A DNA stretch of 17,500 bases, from the NCBI GenBank assembly GCA_016748015.1, contig JAAOMT010000161.1:1-17500 (forward strand), read 5' to 3'. Source of the DNA: Geosiphon pyriformis (taxonomy: Eukaryota > Glomeromycota > Glomeromycetes > Archaeosporales > Geosiphonaceae). The notes below the pieces were generated by a model that saw only the letters and a program-made list of their open reading frames with translations, searched no databases and was not told the origin of the DNA. Below, in pieces: positions 1 to 8,973 of the stretch (position 1 is its first letter; each line of letters begins with the position of its first letter). The translations under genes were made by a program, and so were the position numbers.

Positions 1-390
1 TTTTATAATTCCTATAACTTTGTTTTCAAAGTGAGCATTTGAACACCACATTCTTTCGATGACTAATTGAAAAAATTCTGGTTACATATTTCTTTGAGTA
101 GTTGGTTTTATTCCTTGTTGCTGATTGCACTTCTAATACATATAAAGAGATGTGATTTTTCTTTCCTCTTTTAAATACCTAAGACTGGTTCTTGTCCAAA
201 AACAAATAATAATGACAATATTTTCTTTTGCTTTTAATAACTTTATCATGTATCCTCTTTTGCTTTTCCACCTATTGAAATAGTCTATACACTTATGATA
301 TGCTATAGTCAGTAGCATAATTATGGTAATGTGTGTTACCAGTTGAGCTAAGAAATGTTCTCTAATACTAACAAAAACCACTGGTAACAG
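1..390 (-). pseudogene. Unrecognised broken reading frame next to the LINE breakpoint
   Basis: On the minus strand one frame reads from about 399 down to 1, interrupted only by stops at 130-132 and near 85. The part at 1-83 has a coding-like composition (Pro-Glu-Phe-Phe, Met-Trp-Cys-Ser, Asn-Ala-His-Phe), and the part at 133-399 is rich in Lys, Tyr and Ile. I do not recognise the family. The frame differs from that of LINE ORF2. Recognisable LINE reverse-transcriptase sequence stops at about 390, so the first 13 or so codons of this frame lie in LINE sequence and do not belong to it. It could be another decayed transposable element or a piece of a host gene that continues to the left. No function is assigned. 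Confidence 0.25.
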
Positions 391-2281
391 CATTCTCAAT
401 AATCAAACCAATAGCAAAAATGAGAGACTGAGTCATTGTATCTTTCAAAACTGAAAAATTGTCCCCATGAAAAATATTAAAAGTACTACATACCAAAGAA
501 ATTCTATTAGTGAGAATCTTGGAAAGAATTTTACAAGCTGTCTCAATTAAAGCAATAGGTCAAGTATTCATAAGAACACTCTTCTATTTATATGATTTGG
601 AAATTATCAAGACCCAAGCTTCCTTTCAAGAATCAGACACAGATTCACCAAACAAACAAGAGTTCAAAAGCACCAAAAGCATATTCAGAACTGTCCTATT
701 ACAATGTTTCCAAAGCTCATTCAATATACCCAAGAGACCAACAGCTTTGCCATTAGGTAGAAAAAAAACCACCTTAAACAATTTATCAAACTCAATTGAA
801 CACATAACATCAGAAAAAACTTCATCAAAAACATACTCCAAAGGTTGATATTAATGACACCAATCACCAAAAATATCATTAACCATGCAATGCTTTCTAG
901 TTCAACTCTCTATGATAACATCTATCTTAGATTTAACCAAATTGGATTCCAGGATAAGATCATCATCAACAATCAGATAATTGAGAACTACTTTGCAAAA
1001 TGGGCATTCCAGCACACTCCTAATTGTATGATCCTTATTTACCTCAAAGCTCTTCATTCTCTTATCTATAGCAGCTCTGATAGTTGCCTCCTTAGCCCTC
1101 AAAGATTCAGTAAGTTTAAATGCATGATAAGTCTTTCTAGCACCACAAAGAGCAGAACAAATGTAACCAGAGTCTGTACCAGAATCCACAACATCTTAAA
1201 TGACTGAAGCCTTAACATTGTTCAAAGAAATCCAGCACTTCATAAGAGAGACAAAATTTGCAACATTCTTCTCACATGAAACCTTAACAATCTTAGAAAC
1301 CAAAAGTTCCAATTTGTGATACCTTGAAGATTTCTTGGTAAAGATATCATCAAAGCTCTTAAACCACTTCTTCTTGAACACCTCATTAGCCAAGAGAACT
1401 ATTATCTTGCAAATAACATCTCACATTGCATTCAGATTCGAAAACCTCACAGCTGTGGTGAACTCATCCAAAAACATCAATGCATTGGCCAATATAGCAT
1501 TACCAAAATCTTTCCATTTAGCTTCATTAGCACCCTTAAAATTAAACTTCCAATAATTTCTATTTGCTTGCTTGTGAAAAAAGTTTAGCTGTATATTCAA
1601 AAGTCCATCCAAACTCACAGACACAGACACAGTCTGATGGTCAGTATCAAAAAATTCTCCAACATTAAACACATTTTGACTTATTACAGCATTGACCAAG
1701 TTTGAAGAAATAAACAAAAAATTAATTATCTTAGCCACACCATGAGAGTTAGTCCATGTTGGTATTTTCACATGAGAACATTCACTTAAGAAATTGACCA
1801 AACCAAGATCCAGACATTTTTTGAAACTGGCACACTTATGAGAACTATTTTCGTTGAAGTTACTATCCAGAATTACAAAAAATAACTTATTTACAGCTTT
1901 AGCAATCATAGAATTAATATTACCAGCTTAAGAAAACTGAGCCACCAAAGAAGCATCAGCATAGAGCCCCAGAATTAAAACAGAAAGTTTATTTTTGAAG
2001 AGTAATTTAAGAGAGATGAGCCAACCAGAAACCTTGAAAACTTTACACATGTGTTTTGCCAAAGAAATGTCCATGATAATTGCAACACCAGAACCCAAAT
2101 AGCCAGAGTTCAGACCAAAAGTGAAAATCCGAACACCATCAAACTTATTCATGATCCACAAGTGAATTTTACCCTTTAACTTAGTTTCAGTAACAACAAT
2201 AATTAAATTATTCTGTTTCTTATGCCAACAAATTATATCATCCTGTTTCACAGAATTGTTCATGTCCCTAATATTGTACGT
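390..2281 (-). mobile_element. LINE non-LTR retrotransposon, 3' portion (ORF2 side)
   Basis: This is the left half of a LINE on the minus strand. It is split from its 5' half (12141 to about 14090) by the LTR retrotransposon at 2282-12140. Removing the LTR element and one copy of the ACGT duplication joins the halves in one reading frame. The element ends abruptly at about 390, inside the reverse-transcriptase domain, so most of the RT, any RNase H and the 3' tail are missing. No poly-A tail is seen at this end, so the truncation looks like a later deletion or rearrangement and not normal 5' truncation. Confidence 0.8.
390..2281 (-). pseudogene. LINE ORF2: AP-type endonuclease plus start of reverse transcriptase
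   Basis: ORF2 of a LINE makes the endonuclease that nicks the target and the reverse transcriptase that copies the element there. The minus frame keeps one register from 2281 to about 390. It starts inside the first endonuclease motif (the AT-Y-N block straddles the LTR insertion) and continues through ETKL (about 2170). The expected GDFN motif reads SNFN (about 1850), and the Asp-His motif is kept as DTDH (about 1655). A linker follows, then an RT start with LPNGKAVG (about 750) and PIALIETACKILSK (about 545). Stops lie at 1928-1930, 1421-1423, 1196-1198, 902-904, 851-853, 626-628, 584-586 and 560-562, and a further one is at 12154-12156 in the other half. Most sit where Trp, Gln or Arg is expected. 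No frameshift was found. The loss of the GDFN Asp would by itself kill nicking. I recognise the family from memory of similar fungal LINE proteins. Confidence 0.78.
2278..2281. repeat. Target-site duplication ACGT, left copy
   Basis: ACGT lies immediately before the TGTTACC start of the left LTR and is repeated immediately after the right LTR at 12141-12144. The fifth base does not match (TACGT against ACGTG), so the duplication is 4 bp. Collapsing the two copies restores one open register of LINE ORF2, which independently supports these boundaries. Confidence 0.85.
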
Positions 2282-2498
2282 TGTTACCAAACAAAATTAG
2301 AGATATTATTTAGCATGAAATTATCTTATAATTTCTATCATTAATTAGCATATATTATTGTTTCAAATTATCACTTATTACATTAGCAAAAATGTCCGAA
2401 ATTATCATTTAATTAATAATTCAAATTGTACACAACACAAATGTAACCTAATTGCGATGATCAATCATGCAATACCCCAAACTATGTAATATTCAAAA

Positions 2499-2611
2499 GT
2501 TTGCCGAAATTTGTAGAAATTCGCTGAAATAATTGATAGTTCACTGAAATATCTAATAGTTCGCAGAAATAACTTGTAGTTTGCTAAAATGTATTTTTAG
2601 TTCAGTGAAAT
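2499..2611 (+). repeat. Six degenerate 20-bp direct repeats in LTR U3
   Basis: A ten-base core of the form TYGCNGAAAT recurs with period 20 at 2501, 2521, 2541, 2561 and 2581, then at 2602 after a one-base slip. The interspersed halves end in TAGT. The array sits 51-164 bp upstream of the TATA box, where Ty3-type elements usually carry activator sites. The same array is in the right LTR at about 11386-11494, with a 4-bp deletion. Confidence 0.75.
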
Positions 2612-2661
2612 TGTAGAAAATAGCAAAGTTCAAGTTTACAGAATAGTGTTATGACAAGTTG

Positions 2662-2668
2662 TATAAAA
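2662..2668 (+). promoter_or_regulatory. TATA box of the 5' LTR
   Basis: TATAAAA is conserved in both LTRs (2662-2668 and 11545-11551), 84 bp before a conserved AATAAA. It is the likely core promoter of the retrotransposon RNA, with transcription starting shortly downstream. This is inferred from motif and position only. Confidence 0.6.
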
Positions 2669-3257
2669 GAAAAGCTTTTTTCTTCGAGAAAATGTATCTT
2701 ACTTTAGATTTATCATTTAGAACCACTCTTACACATACAAAAAGAAATAAATATAAAATAATTCAAAAAAACTCTTTAATTATTGCACTTGAAAAATTCT
2801 CAAAACTCAACTAATGTTTTGAAATTGATTAGCTACCAATTTCAATAAACTGTTAGTAACTCCAGGCCTGAATTGAAAATGTCTCTCTTGACAAAATTCT
2901 ATTTTTTTTATATTTTTTATATTTTCTTTTTATTTTCTTACTATAATCATTAGGGTAGCCTACAGACGAGATTCCTGTAGAAGAGTTGACTTTTACAGCA
3001 AAGTAACTATACATTTTTTAGTGAGCTTCCAGATGAGCATTTCCTGGAAAAGAGTTGACGTTTATTACAATGTAATTACATAAAGCAACTGGCATGGAAT
3101 TGGCCATTCTACTTATAAGCCCAGCAGTTCAAATTATAGGAGATAATTTGAAGATAAATTCAGTTACTGGAGGTTCAACCACATCCAGAAAACGTGAATT
3201 CACAGCAAACAAGCATCGACAACATTTAAGAAAAAAGACCAAAAACCTCCAGTAACA

Positions 3258-5198
3258 TTTGGTGCTCTCTCACAGAAACAACACAGCAAAAACAACTTCA
3301 AAGTGGCAATCACACCAGATGCAACAACTCTAGAGTATTACCAGTCAATTTACACTCACTGCAAGCAAAGATTCAACATTCCAGACTGAATTGAAGTTGT
3401 TAAGAAATCAGTATACCAATACATTGAAAACTGCATCAACTATTATCTTTTTGGAAATTACAATATCTCAGAATTTAGAAGCAATCTTTACAATAATTTA
3501 GCACACTATTCACAGTTGGGAACTGAAGACCTTAACAGTAAAACACTTGCCACTTACTTTCACGAACTTAATTTTAACATTATCAAATACTGTGAAGAAA
3601 CATATCCAGTGCAGTCTTAATGCACTATTGATTTTGAATCAGAAACAGAAACAAGCAACAAAGGCAAAAACAAATTGAAGCAATACTCAAAAACCACCCC
3701 AAATACTCTAACACTACTGAAAACAACTGCCAAACATTTACAAACACCTGAACAAGAAACCAGTTCAAAATTTCCACTTACTATTACACCTTTTCTAGCT
3801 TTACTTGCACAAGCACAAACATCTAATTCACTCTTGAATCGATTTGCAAGACCAGAAGATTTTACATCACTCAGAAGTCCCACTAGACAACAAAAACCCC
3901 TTCAAATTAATTCCAATCTCCTTGATTTTCTAGCTGAAAATCAAAGTGAACACTCTGAGACAGCAGCAAATGAAGAAAACGACTCTGAAATAACTGAAGA
4001 AGAATCAATAGACAGTGAAAATGAAGAAGACGAAATGACAAGATACATTGCAAAAATCCCTGAATTCAATGAAGAAGATATTGAGACCAGTTTCCAAGAA
4101 TGGTTCGACCAAGTTACTAAAGCTGGAGATGCAAATAGATGGAATGCTGCCAGAATGTTAAGAACAATTCCCTACTTTCTCAAAGAAACAGCAGAAGAAT
4201 GGTTTGAAAACTTGGCTGCCCTATTCAATGATTGAAACACTTTCAAAGCAGCCTTTTTTGAACAGTTCACTGACAATAATACCTCTATTACCCTTCACAA
4301 TTGTTTTCAAAATATCAAACAAGAACTCTCCAAATCTGTTATGACTTATATTGGAAAATTCAACAAACTTCTCAGATGAATTTGCCAACTCAAAACAAAT
4401 GATTATTATTCTGATGCTCAAATTTTGGATCAATTTATTGCTGGTCTAAAAGATAAACTAATTAAAAAGATTTGTCCACATGTGCCAGAAGATTTAAACT
4501 CTGCCATACAGCATGCAAAAAGATACAAAATGGCCATGGAAGAGGCCAATTGCATAAAACTTGTAAATTTGGCAATTGAAGAAACCAGCTCAGCAGCTGA
4601 GGAAAAAATTGACCAACTCACAAAGAAGGTTGAAAACTATTTCACCAATCAACAACAATAGCAACCCCAAAGATATCAAGCACCCCAAAGACGAAATCAA
4701 AATAACTTTGCACCACTTTCCAATAACCAGCCTCAGAATTGCCATTACTGTAGAATTTCTGGCCACTGGAAAAGAGATTGCAGAAAGCTACAACAAGACC
4801 AACAAAATAGGAGTAATCAATATTACCCTCCACCACAGCAATCTTATTATCAACCACCACTACTAGCTTACTATTCACCAAGACCCCAATACCAAAATAA
4901 CTATTATCAGCCCGCCCCACAGCCAATCTAACAGCAATACCAACAACCACCCACACAATATTATCAAGTACCTGCTCAAAAACTGATTACACAAAATCAA
5001 TTCACACCACAAAACTGATACCAAGTAAACAACAATAGAATCAGTTCGAACAACCAATTGGTTCTCCAAAATTTCACTCAACCAAGACCCAACCACTACC
5101 ACACTCAACCCAGTTATTTAACAATGCCAGAAGAACAGGATTTTTATCATACTACACCCTCGGAAAGTAGAGCTGCAGCACAACAACAAAACCCTTCC
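3258..5198 (+). pseudogene. gag: Gag polyprotein (capsid and CCHC zinc knuckle), nonsense-riddled
   Basis: Gag packages the element RNA in virus-like particles. One frame is open in register from 3198 into pol. In order it has an N-terminal region of unknown fold (3258-3617), a basic/Ser-Thr stretch (3660-3900), an acidic Glu/Asp/Ser tract (3950-4035) and a retrotransposon capsid-like domain (about 4035-4560, with EWF near 4100 and 4200). A Gln-rich segment follows, then a CX2CX4HX4C knuckle at 4740-4781 (C-HY-C-RISG-H-WKRD-C) and a Tyr/Gln/Pro-rich tail (4800-5100). Stops are at 3387, 3618, 4233, 4377, 4659, 4929 and 5016, most readable as former Trp, Arg or Gln codons. The stop at 4233 falls where capsid domains of this type have Trp before Phe. 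No in-frame ATG occurs before 4035, so the original start is unclear. Gag and pol share one frame, with no stop or shift between them by design. Confidence 0.85.
3260..3276 (+). other. Candidate primer-binding site
   Basis: The sequence starting TGGTGCTCTC begins two bases after the LTR end. TGG is the complement of the CCA tail of a tRNA, and the stretch would pair with a tRNA 3' end reading ...GAGAGCACCA. I cannot name the tRNA from memory. G-to-A or C-to-T changes may have altered the site. Confidence 0.5.
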
Positions 5199-5318
5199 TA
5201 TACTCTCACCACAATCCTACCAGCCAGAATCACTGAAAACACTAACCTTTCAGATATATTCCCTTTTGAGTTCGAAGCAAATGAGTCACCATTTTTGCTT
5301 AGCAATGCAGCCGCCAAT

Positions 5319-5750
5319 GAACAAAAAGCAATCACAGCTATGTGCATTGAAGCAGAAGTCAAAGGAAAGACAATTTGCTTGATTCTAAACAATGGATCTG
5401 CCGGAAGCATTATCACCTACCAGTTAATGCAACAGTTGAAGAGAAATGTTGACTGACCAGCTCAAACAGTAATCGTCACTGCTGATGGCATGAAAAAGAC
5501 CCCAGTAGAAGAAATTGACAATTTTCCATTCACTCTTAATGGAATCACCATTCCAGTCAAAGTTCTTATAATGGATGCACCCCAGTACCAAGCTCTTGTC
5601 AGAAATGATTAGCTTCAAAAAGCCAATGCTAATCTGAATTGGGAAACACAAAAGTTAACAATCTTCTACCAAGGACAACATGCCCAGGTACCTGCCACTT
5701 GTGGTACATTCAACAAACACTCTGAAAAAGCCCCAGCTTTTGAATTCGAA
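5319..5750 (+). pseudogene. pol: Retropepsin-type aspartic protease domain of Pol, active-site Asp lost
   Basis: The protease cuts the gag-pol precursor. The frame runs straight on from gag. The active-site loop that should read D-S/T-G reads N-N-G-S-A-G at 5388-5405, so the catalytic Asp codon is now AAC. The change is G-to-A, and the following Ser/Thr position may have changed the same way. Downstream landmarks typical of the fold are kept: TADGM (about 5481), a hydrophobic beta region, MDAPQYQAL (about 5570) and ND followed by a stop (5610-5612), where Trp is expected. A further stop at 5454-5456 interrupts the domain. The enzyme would be dead even without the stops. The assignment rests on position, the G-S-A-G loop and spacing. 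Confidence 0.78.
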
Positions 5751-5906
5751 CTGGAAGAGAAAAAACCCCTCATTGAAACATTCATGGCTTTTAGATCAAC
5801 ATCCAACTGGGCTGATGAAACAGAACAAAAACATTTTACCCTACACTCTGAACTCGAAACCTCTGAATGGAATATCCCTTACTCAAAACCTGAACCAAAG
5901 AAACAA

Positions 5907-6167
5907 TGCCCCTATATTCCCCTTAAATGTAAGGACTGTCACAAAAAACTATTGTCAATGGGAGCCTGCATTTCACCTAAAGAAGAATATGAAAATCATA
6001 CTTGTTATTACTGTAAGGCTTGCCACAGAGAACAATGGGACCATCTAATAAAAAGAAGCAGAAAATAGGACAACACCCCTTGTTTGACTTGTGGAGATAT
6101 GCTACCAAAAGAATGCAATTAGATTGATGTAGTCATAAGAGGAGAAGTTTGCAATCAGACCTGCCAA
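5907..6167 (+). pseudogene. pol: Cysteine-rich (probable zinc-binding) module between protease and dUTPase
   Basis: This part of the pol frame has about ten Cys codons in 260 bp: at 5907, 5928 and 5937 (C-KD-C), 5967, 6003, 6012 and 6021 (C-YY-C-KA-C-H), 6081 and 6090 (C-LT-C), and 6114, with more near 6153-6165. Repeated CXXC pairs suggest one or two zinc ribbons or knuckles, but I do not recognise a named domain. Stops at 6066 and 6120 interrupt it. It is followed by a helical-looking stretch (about 6170-6330, 'NSALNKLYHYLHNIEM') and an acidic part (6330-6445) before the dUTPase. Protease, Cys-rich module and dUTPase in this order is not a layout I know from the classical families. Confidence 0.6.
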
Positions 6168-6659
6168 TATGCTTTATCAATTTCAGAAAAAGTAAAAAGA
6201 GGAACACCCTTTAATGTGGCATACAACAGTGCTCTCAACAAACTTTATCACTACCTCCATAATATTGAGATGATTTTCGACCTAGCAATGGCATTAATTA
6301 ATGGAGCTACCAAAGAAGATGTTCATTAAATGAAGGAAACAGAATATATTGAATACACCATGGAATTAGCTGGATTTGATTACGAAGACAAAGTAGAAGT
6401 CTACCACCAAATTGCAAGTCACACCTACCCAATCCAAGAAGCTTAAATTCAACAATTAGAGCAAATGAACATTAGACTATGTGAAGAATACATTATGCCT
6501 TGTGATGAACAGTGATGTCTTGAATGCTACGCTCTTAGTATCCCCTTGCCCAACAAAAATGATGAGAACAAAATTGAATTTGGAGAACCTGAAGCAACGG
6601 AAGAAATTGAAACAACACCTATCTATCTTATTGAAAATCAGCCTGCCTTACAACTTAAA

Positions 6660-7082
6660 TATTTCAACAACAACGGACAAGAAATAAAACCCAAAAAAGC
6701 ACACAAAATTGATGCTGGATATGACCTAAGATATCCAGGCAAAGATACTCTTGTTCTCAAACCCAAATCTCTCACAAAAATCAACCTCAAAATTGCACTC
6801 AAAATCCCACCAGGAGCAATGGTTCAAATCACCTCCTGGTTCTCTCTGGCAAGCAAAGGAATCAATGTCAGAGGAGGAATAATCGATGCTGGATATACTG
6901 GAGACATTACAGTGATGCTTTAAAATGAAACTAACAAACCATTCAAGATTGAACATGCTGAAAAAATTGCCCAAGCTATTTATCTACCCTTAATCAACAT
7001 TTCAGGTTTGCAACTAGTCAATCAAAGAGAACAATTAGGAAAAAGTGATAGAGGAACCCAAGGTTTTGGTTCAACTGGATGA
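6660..7082 (+). pseudogene. pol: Trimeric dUTPase domain inside Pol
   Basis: dUTPase hydrolyses dUTP to dUMP and pyrophosphate and so limits uracil incorporation during reverse transcription. The trimeric family motifs appear in order. Motif 1 is DAGYDLR (6711-6731). Motif 2 is damaged: TSWFSLASKGI at 6831-6863, where R-S-S-L-A is the family pattern, so Arg-to-Trp and Ser-to-Phe changes are inferred. Motif 3 is GIIDAGYTGDI (6876-6908), with its catalytic Asp kept. The AEKIAQAI block (motif 4 region, about 6960) follows, then the Gly-rich motif 5, RGTQGFGSTG (7050-7079). Stops at 6921 and 7080 break the frame. The roughly 130-residue span fits the family. The domain lies between protease and RT in the same frame, so it is part of the polyprotein and not a captured separate gene. 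Confidence 0.9.
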
Positions 7083-7530
7083 TTCATAGTTCCAGTTAAT
7101 ATAGCTCTTAACACACAGAACAAATCCCACCAGATTCTCAGACTTCCACAACCGATTACTATCTCACCCTTTGGAGAACATCTGGAAATCTACACCTGCC
7201 CAAAGCCAACAACCACACAACAAATTTTTGAGTCCAATGAACAAGTCTGCTTGGAACATAATATTTTGATTCCAAACATTTATATTCCAGAAGGAACAAA
7301 GAAAGTCTGAGTTACTTTTTACAACCCCAATAATTACCCCATAATTTTATTAAATAATTTAGAAATTGGAGTTATTCACAGTAATATATTTCAACAAGAA
7401 TTACCCCAAACAGTCCCTGATTTCTCTGAAATTATTGGACATTCACTACCAAAAATCAATCCAAATCTCAGCTCTGAAAACTACCATGTTGTTATGGAAA
7501 AACTATCTTGAATCAACATAGGACAACTTG
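7083..7530 (+). pseudogene. pol: Beta-rich linker of Pol between dUTPase and reverse transcriptase
   Basis: About 150 codons in the pol frame carry alternating hydrophobic segments, such as IYIPEGTKKV, VTFYNPNNYP and LEIGVIH near 7280-7380. Pre-RT regions of other LTR elements often have similar Val-x-Asn...Gly-x-x-Ile-Gly strands, but I cannot name this domain. It is followed by a linker with PDFSEIIGHS (about 7420). Stops are at 7308 and 7509, both TGA and probably former Arg codons. There is no sign of a separate start. I treat it as part of the polyprotein. Confidence 0.5.
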
Positions 7531-8921
7531 AGCCACAACAACAGACCCAGCTCAAAAAGCTAATTGCAGAATTTGCCGATATCTTCACTGAAAACAACAA
7601 TGACTTAGGAAGAACCAATTTGGTTCAACACCAAATTTATACAGGAGATGCCAAACCAAAAAGACAACAAGCATATTGAGTTGCTCCAAAAAGCCACCAA
7701 TTCATCCAAGAAGAAATACAATGAATGCTTAACAATAGGTTCATTCAACCCTCCATAAGTCCTTGGGCTTCACCTGTAGTACTAGTTAAAAAGAAAAATG
7801 AAAAGATCCAATTTTGTGTTAACTATCAACAACTCAACAGTATTACAATTGGAAATGCCTATTCCCTTTCCCAAATTAATGACATGTTAGATGCCCTTAG
7901 AAAATCCAAATACTTTTCAACACTAGATTTAGAAAGCAGTTACTGGCAAGTTGCTATGGATCCCAAAGATCGCCCCAAAACAGCATTCACCACCCAAGGC
8001 GGAAATTACGAGTTCAATGTAATGCCTTTTGGATTATGCAATGCACCAGCAACATTTTAGAGATTAATGGATGTTGTGTACCAAAGACTTCTTTGGAAGT
8101 CAGTAGTCGTTTATCTTGACGATACTGATGTTTATTCTTCATCATTCGAATTACACTTAAAACACCTGCGAGAAGTTTTTTAACGATTACAAAAAGCAGG
8201 ATTAAAACTCAATATCGAAAAATGCTACTTTGGAAAAACAAGCCTGGCCTTCCTTCGTTATATTGTTAGTAAAGATGGAATCAAACCAAACTCTGGAAAA
8301 ATCAGCATTGTCAAAAACTTCAAAACTCTTTAAAACACTACAGAACTAAAAGGATTCATAGGATTAGCATCCTACTATTGGAAGTTTATCAAAGGATTTT
8401 TGGAAATTGCAAAACCCCTCAACCAGTTCACCACCAAAAATGTTGAATACAAATGGACTACCGAACACCAAAAAGCTTTTGAAATTCTCAAGAAAAAACT
8501 GACAACAGCTCCAATTCTTGCTTACCCGGATTTCAGCAACCATTTTCGACTAGCTACAGATGCTTCGTATACTGCCTTTGGTGCCATCTTATCACAACTA
8601 GATGACAATGAAAATGAGCAAGTAATTGCTTATGCTAGCAGAACATTAAAACCAGCTGAGAAAAACTATCCTGTCACAGAACTAGAAACAGCAGCTGTAA
8701 TTTGGGCTCTACACTACTTCAACCTTTATTTCAGACCTAAAGAATTTGATATTATCACTGATAATATTGGACTCAAATGGCTTCAGAACAAAAATACTCA
8801 GCTGAATGTAAAACAAACCCGATGGACAGGATTTCTAGCAAACTATTGATACATAGTATATCACAAACCAAGAAAACTCCACACCAATGTTGACTGTCTC
8901 TCCAAAATGAGACAAGATTAG
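7530..8921 (+). pseudogene. pol: Reverse transcriptase and RNase H domains of Pol
   Basis: RT copies the element RNA into DNA and RNase H removes the RNA strand. The frame shows a pre-RT helix (about 7550-7600), PSISPWASPVVLVKKK (7750), FCVNYQQLN (7815, normally with Asp and Arg), STLDLESSYWQVAMDP (7917, first metal-binding Asp kept), FTTQGG, MPFGLCNAPATF (8022) and YLDD at 8112-8123, the intact catalytic centre. The thumb and connection follow, with FLRYIVSKDGI (8250) and GFIGLASYYWKFIKGF (8350). RNase H has TDAS (8556, Asp kept), ELETAAVIWAL (8679) and a second TD (8757), then the HKP...CLS tail (8865). Stops lie at 7677, 7722, 8058, 8181, 8331, 8847 and 8919. Metal-binding residues largely survive, so death is by nonsense and flanking missense (Arg-to-Gln, Arg-to-Trp, Gly-to-Arg). 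Confidence 0.93.
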
Positions 8922-8973
8922 AAAAACACAAAAACCAACACTCAACTTAACCAACCAAAAGAGCCAACAAACA

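Larger units (their letters stand above)
2282..3257 (+). repeat. 5' long terminal repeat (976 bp)
   Basis: It runs from TGTTACC to AGTAACA, with a 6-bp inverted end TGTTAC/GTAACA. It is collinear with 11169-12140. It contains six 20-bp-period repeats (2499-2611), a TATAAAA box at 2662-2668 and an AATAAA at 2746-2751, in the order expected for enhancer, promoter and polyadenylation signal. The gag frame is open from inside the LTR at 3198. Confidence 0.95.

Noticed and set aside
510-1207. Plus-strand ORFs 510-848 and 845-1207 as genes
   Set aside because: They are antisense to LINE ORF2, which has recognisable motifs and a consistent register; no family features of their own.
2499-2611. CRISPR-like array
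   Set aside because: The period is 20 bp with no distinct repeat/spacer structure. It lies in both LTRs of a eukaryotic element with no cas genes.
4642-5108. Minus-strand hydrophobic ORFs (4642-4956, 4875-5108)
   Set aside because: They are the complement of the Tyr/Gln/Pro-rich gag tail; the Val/Leu content is produced by that composition.
3258-8921. A non-standard genetic code (TGA as Trp, TAA/TAG as Gln) would open gag-pol
   Set aside because: Several TGAs sit where Arg and not Trp is expected, and one TAG sits where Trp is expected. Catalytic residues are lost by the same base changes, and integrase ends at an ordinary TAA. Decay explains all of this with one process.
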